Shown piece after piece: positions 40,512 through 40,585 of a stretch of 40,585 bases of DNA; position 1 is the first letter of the stretch, and the number at the start of each line of letters is the position of its first letter. The DNA is from Planctomycetales bacterium. GTDB taxonomy: Bacteria; Planctomycetota; Planctomycetia; Isosphaerales; Isosphaeraceae. Below the pieces are notes generated by a model. It was not told the origin of the DNA. It ran no database searches and was given only the letters and a program-made list of their open reading frames with translations. The DNA lies in contig DAIDHX010000248.1 in assembly GCA_027451885.1 (NCBI GenBank), positions 1-40,585 on the forward strand, given 5' to 3'. A program made the translations under genes and the position numbers.

Positions 40512-40585
40512 GGCAATTGCTCGTTCGCCATGAAGCCGACCCAGCGGCGTGGTGGGTGACCACCGCGTCGAAGCCTGGGAACGCG

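Larger units (their letters stand above)
39446..40585. other. 1.1-kb repeat-rich region without recognisable genes
   Basis: From the fabH stop to the window end, no frame shows a known family, good start signals or normal codon use. Instead there are several short repeat families, listed separately: 53-bp units (39488-39611), 23/24-bp units (39950-40030 and 40425-40461), a 23-bp direct repeat of TCACTTTCTGAC (40106-40117 and 40129-40140), and 16-bp units (40251-40310). The word TGTCAGG recurs at 40230, 40464 and 40488. The longest minus-strand frame (40054-39548) is made largely of repeat translations. Confidence 0.6.

Noticed and set aside
40318-40563. 81-codon minus-strand frame at the right edge
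   Set aside because: Another frame of the same repeat; Arg/Thr-rich with no start signal, and less protein-like than the overlapping 56-codon frame.
39446-40585. CRISPR array or insertion-sequence end
   Set aside because: The repeats are contiguous tandem units without unique spacers, no cas or transposase sequence is present, and no terminal inverted repeats were found.

Overview
The window is G+C-rich, densely coded bacterial chromosome with no rRNA, tRNA, CRISPR array or insertion sequence that I could find. Its gene content points to the phylum Planctomycetota. The signs are a DUF1501 protein at the left edge, a LeuRS with an extra segment before its VNWCP motif, a MoxR/DUF58/DUF4350/DUF4129/RDD/SpoIIM cluster, a GYF-type/zinc/RDD fusion, a TPR-sulfotransferase, and a large Hsp70 behind leuS. 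An Isosphaeraceae-like member is my guess, from general resemblance only.

Layout. (1) 1-1473 (+): tail of a DUF1501 protein, then a TIM-barrel sugar phosphate isomerase/epimerase. (2) 8445-1470 (-): a probable cell-envelope operon behind a strong sigma70-type promoter. In order it holds an ArnT-like membrane glycosyltransferase, an RfaP/InaA-type lipopolysaccharide kinase, an RfaG-like GT4, a sugar nucleotidyltransferase, PlsY fused to a beta-propeller-like domain, and a zinc-ribbon/DUF2007 protein. (3) 10842-8587 (-): TPR-sulfotransferase with its own promoter. (4) 16026-11003 (-): membrane protein, DUF4129, DUF4350, MoxR ATPase and DUF58 protein, tightly coupled. Beside them lie a GYF-zinc-RDD protein (+), an RDD protein (-) and a SpoIIM protein (+), whose ends overlap. 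(5) 19128-21151 (+): one-TM protein of unknown function, then a DUF3006-like protein coupled to a secreted ComEC-type metallo-beta-lactamase-fold protein. (6) 26817-21193 (-): leuS then a giant Hsp70. A clear intrinsic terminator separates leuS from an alpha/beta hydrolase gene upstream. (7) 28428-29537 (+): predicted lipoprotein peptidoglycan amidase behind a sigma54-type promoter with palindromic sites upstream. (8) 32356-29534 (-): sucC, sucD and a Nudix hydrolase. (9) 35583-32589 (-): pyrB, pyrC and a NYN-domain protein, divergent from ispH (+). (10) 38015-36732 (-): two proteins of unknown function, then fabH (+).

The last 1.1 kb has no recognisable gene. It holds three families of short tandem repeats (53 bp, 23/24 bp and 16 bp). 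The 24-bp unit reads on the minus strand as a repeated EPI(V/A)PAR peptide.

Much of the window concerns the envelope: LPS core-type sugar assembly and phosphorylation, phospholipid precursor synthesis (PlsY), fatty-acid initiation (FabH), isoprenoid precursors (IspH) and peptidoglycan turnover. The rest is housekeeping: LeuRS, succinyl-CoA synthetase and pyrimidine synthesis. The items most worth a second look are the PlsY-propeller fusion, the sigma54 promoter with its palindromic upstream sites, the overlapping divergent starts of the RDD and SpoIIM genes, and the repeat cluster at the right end.
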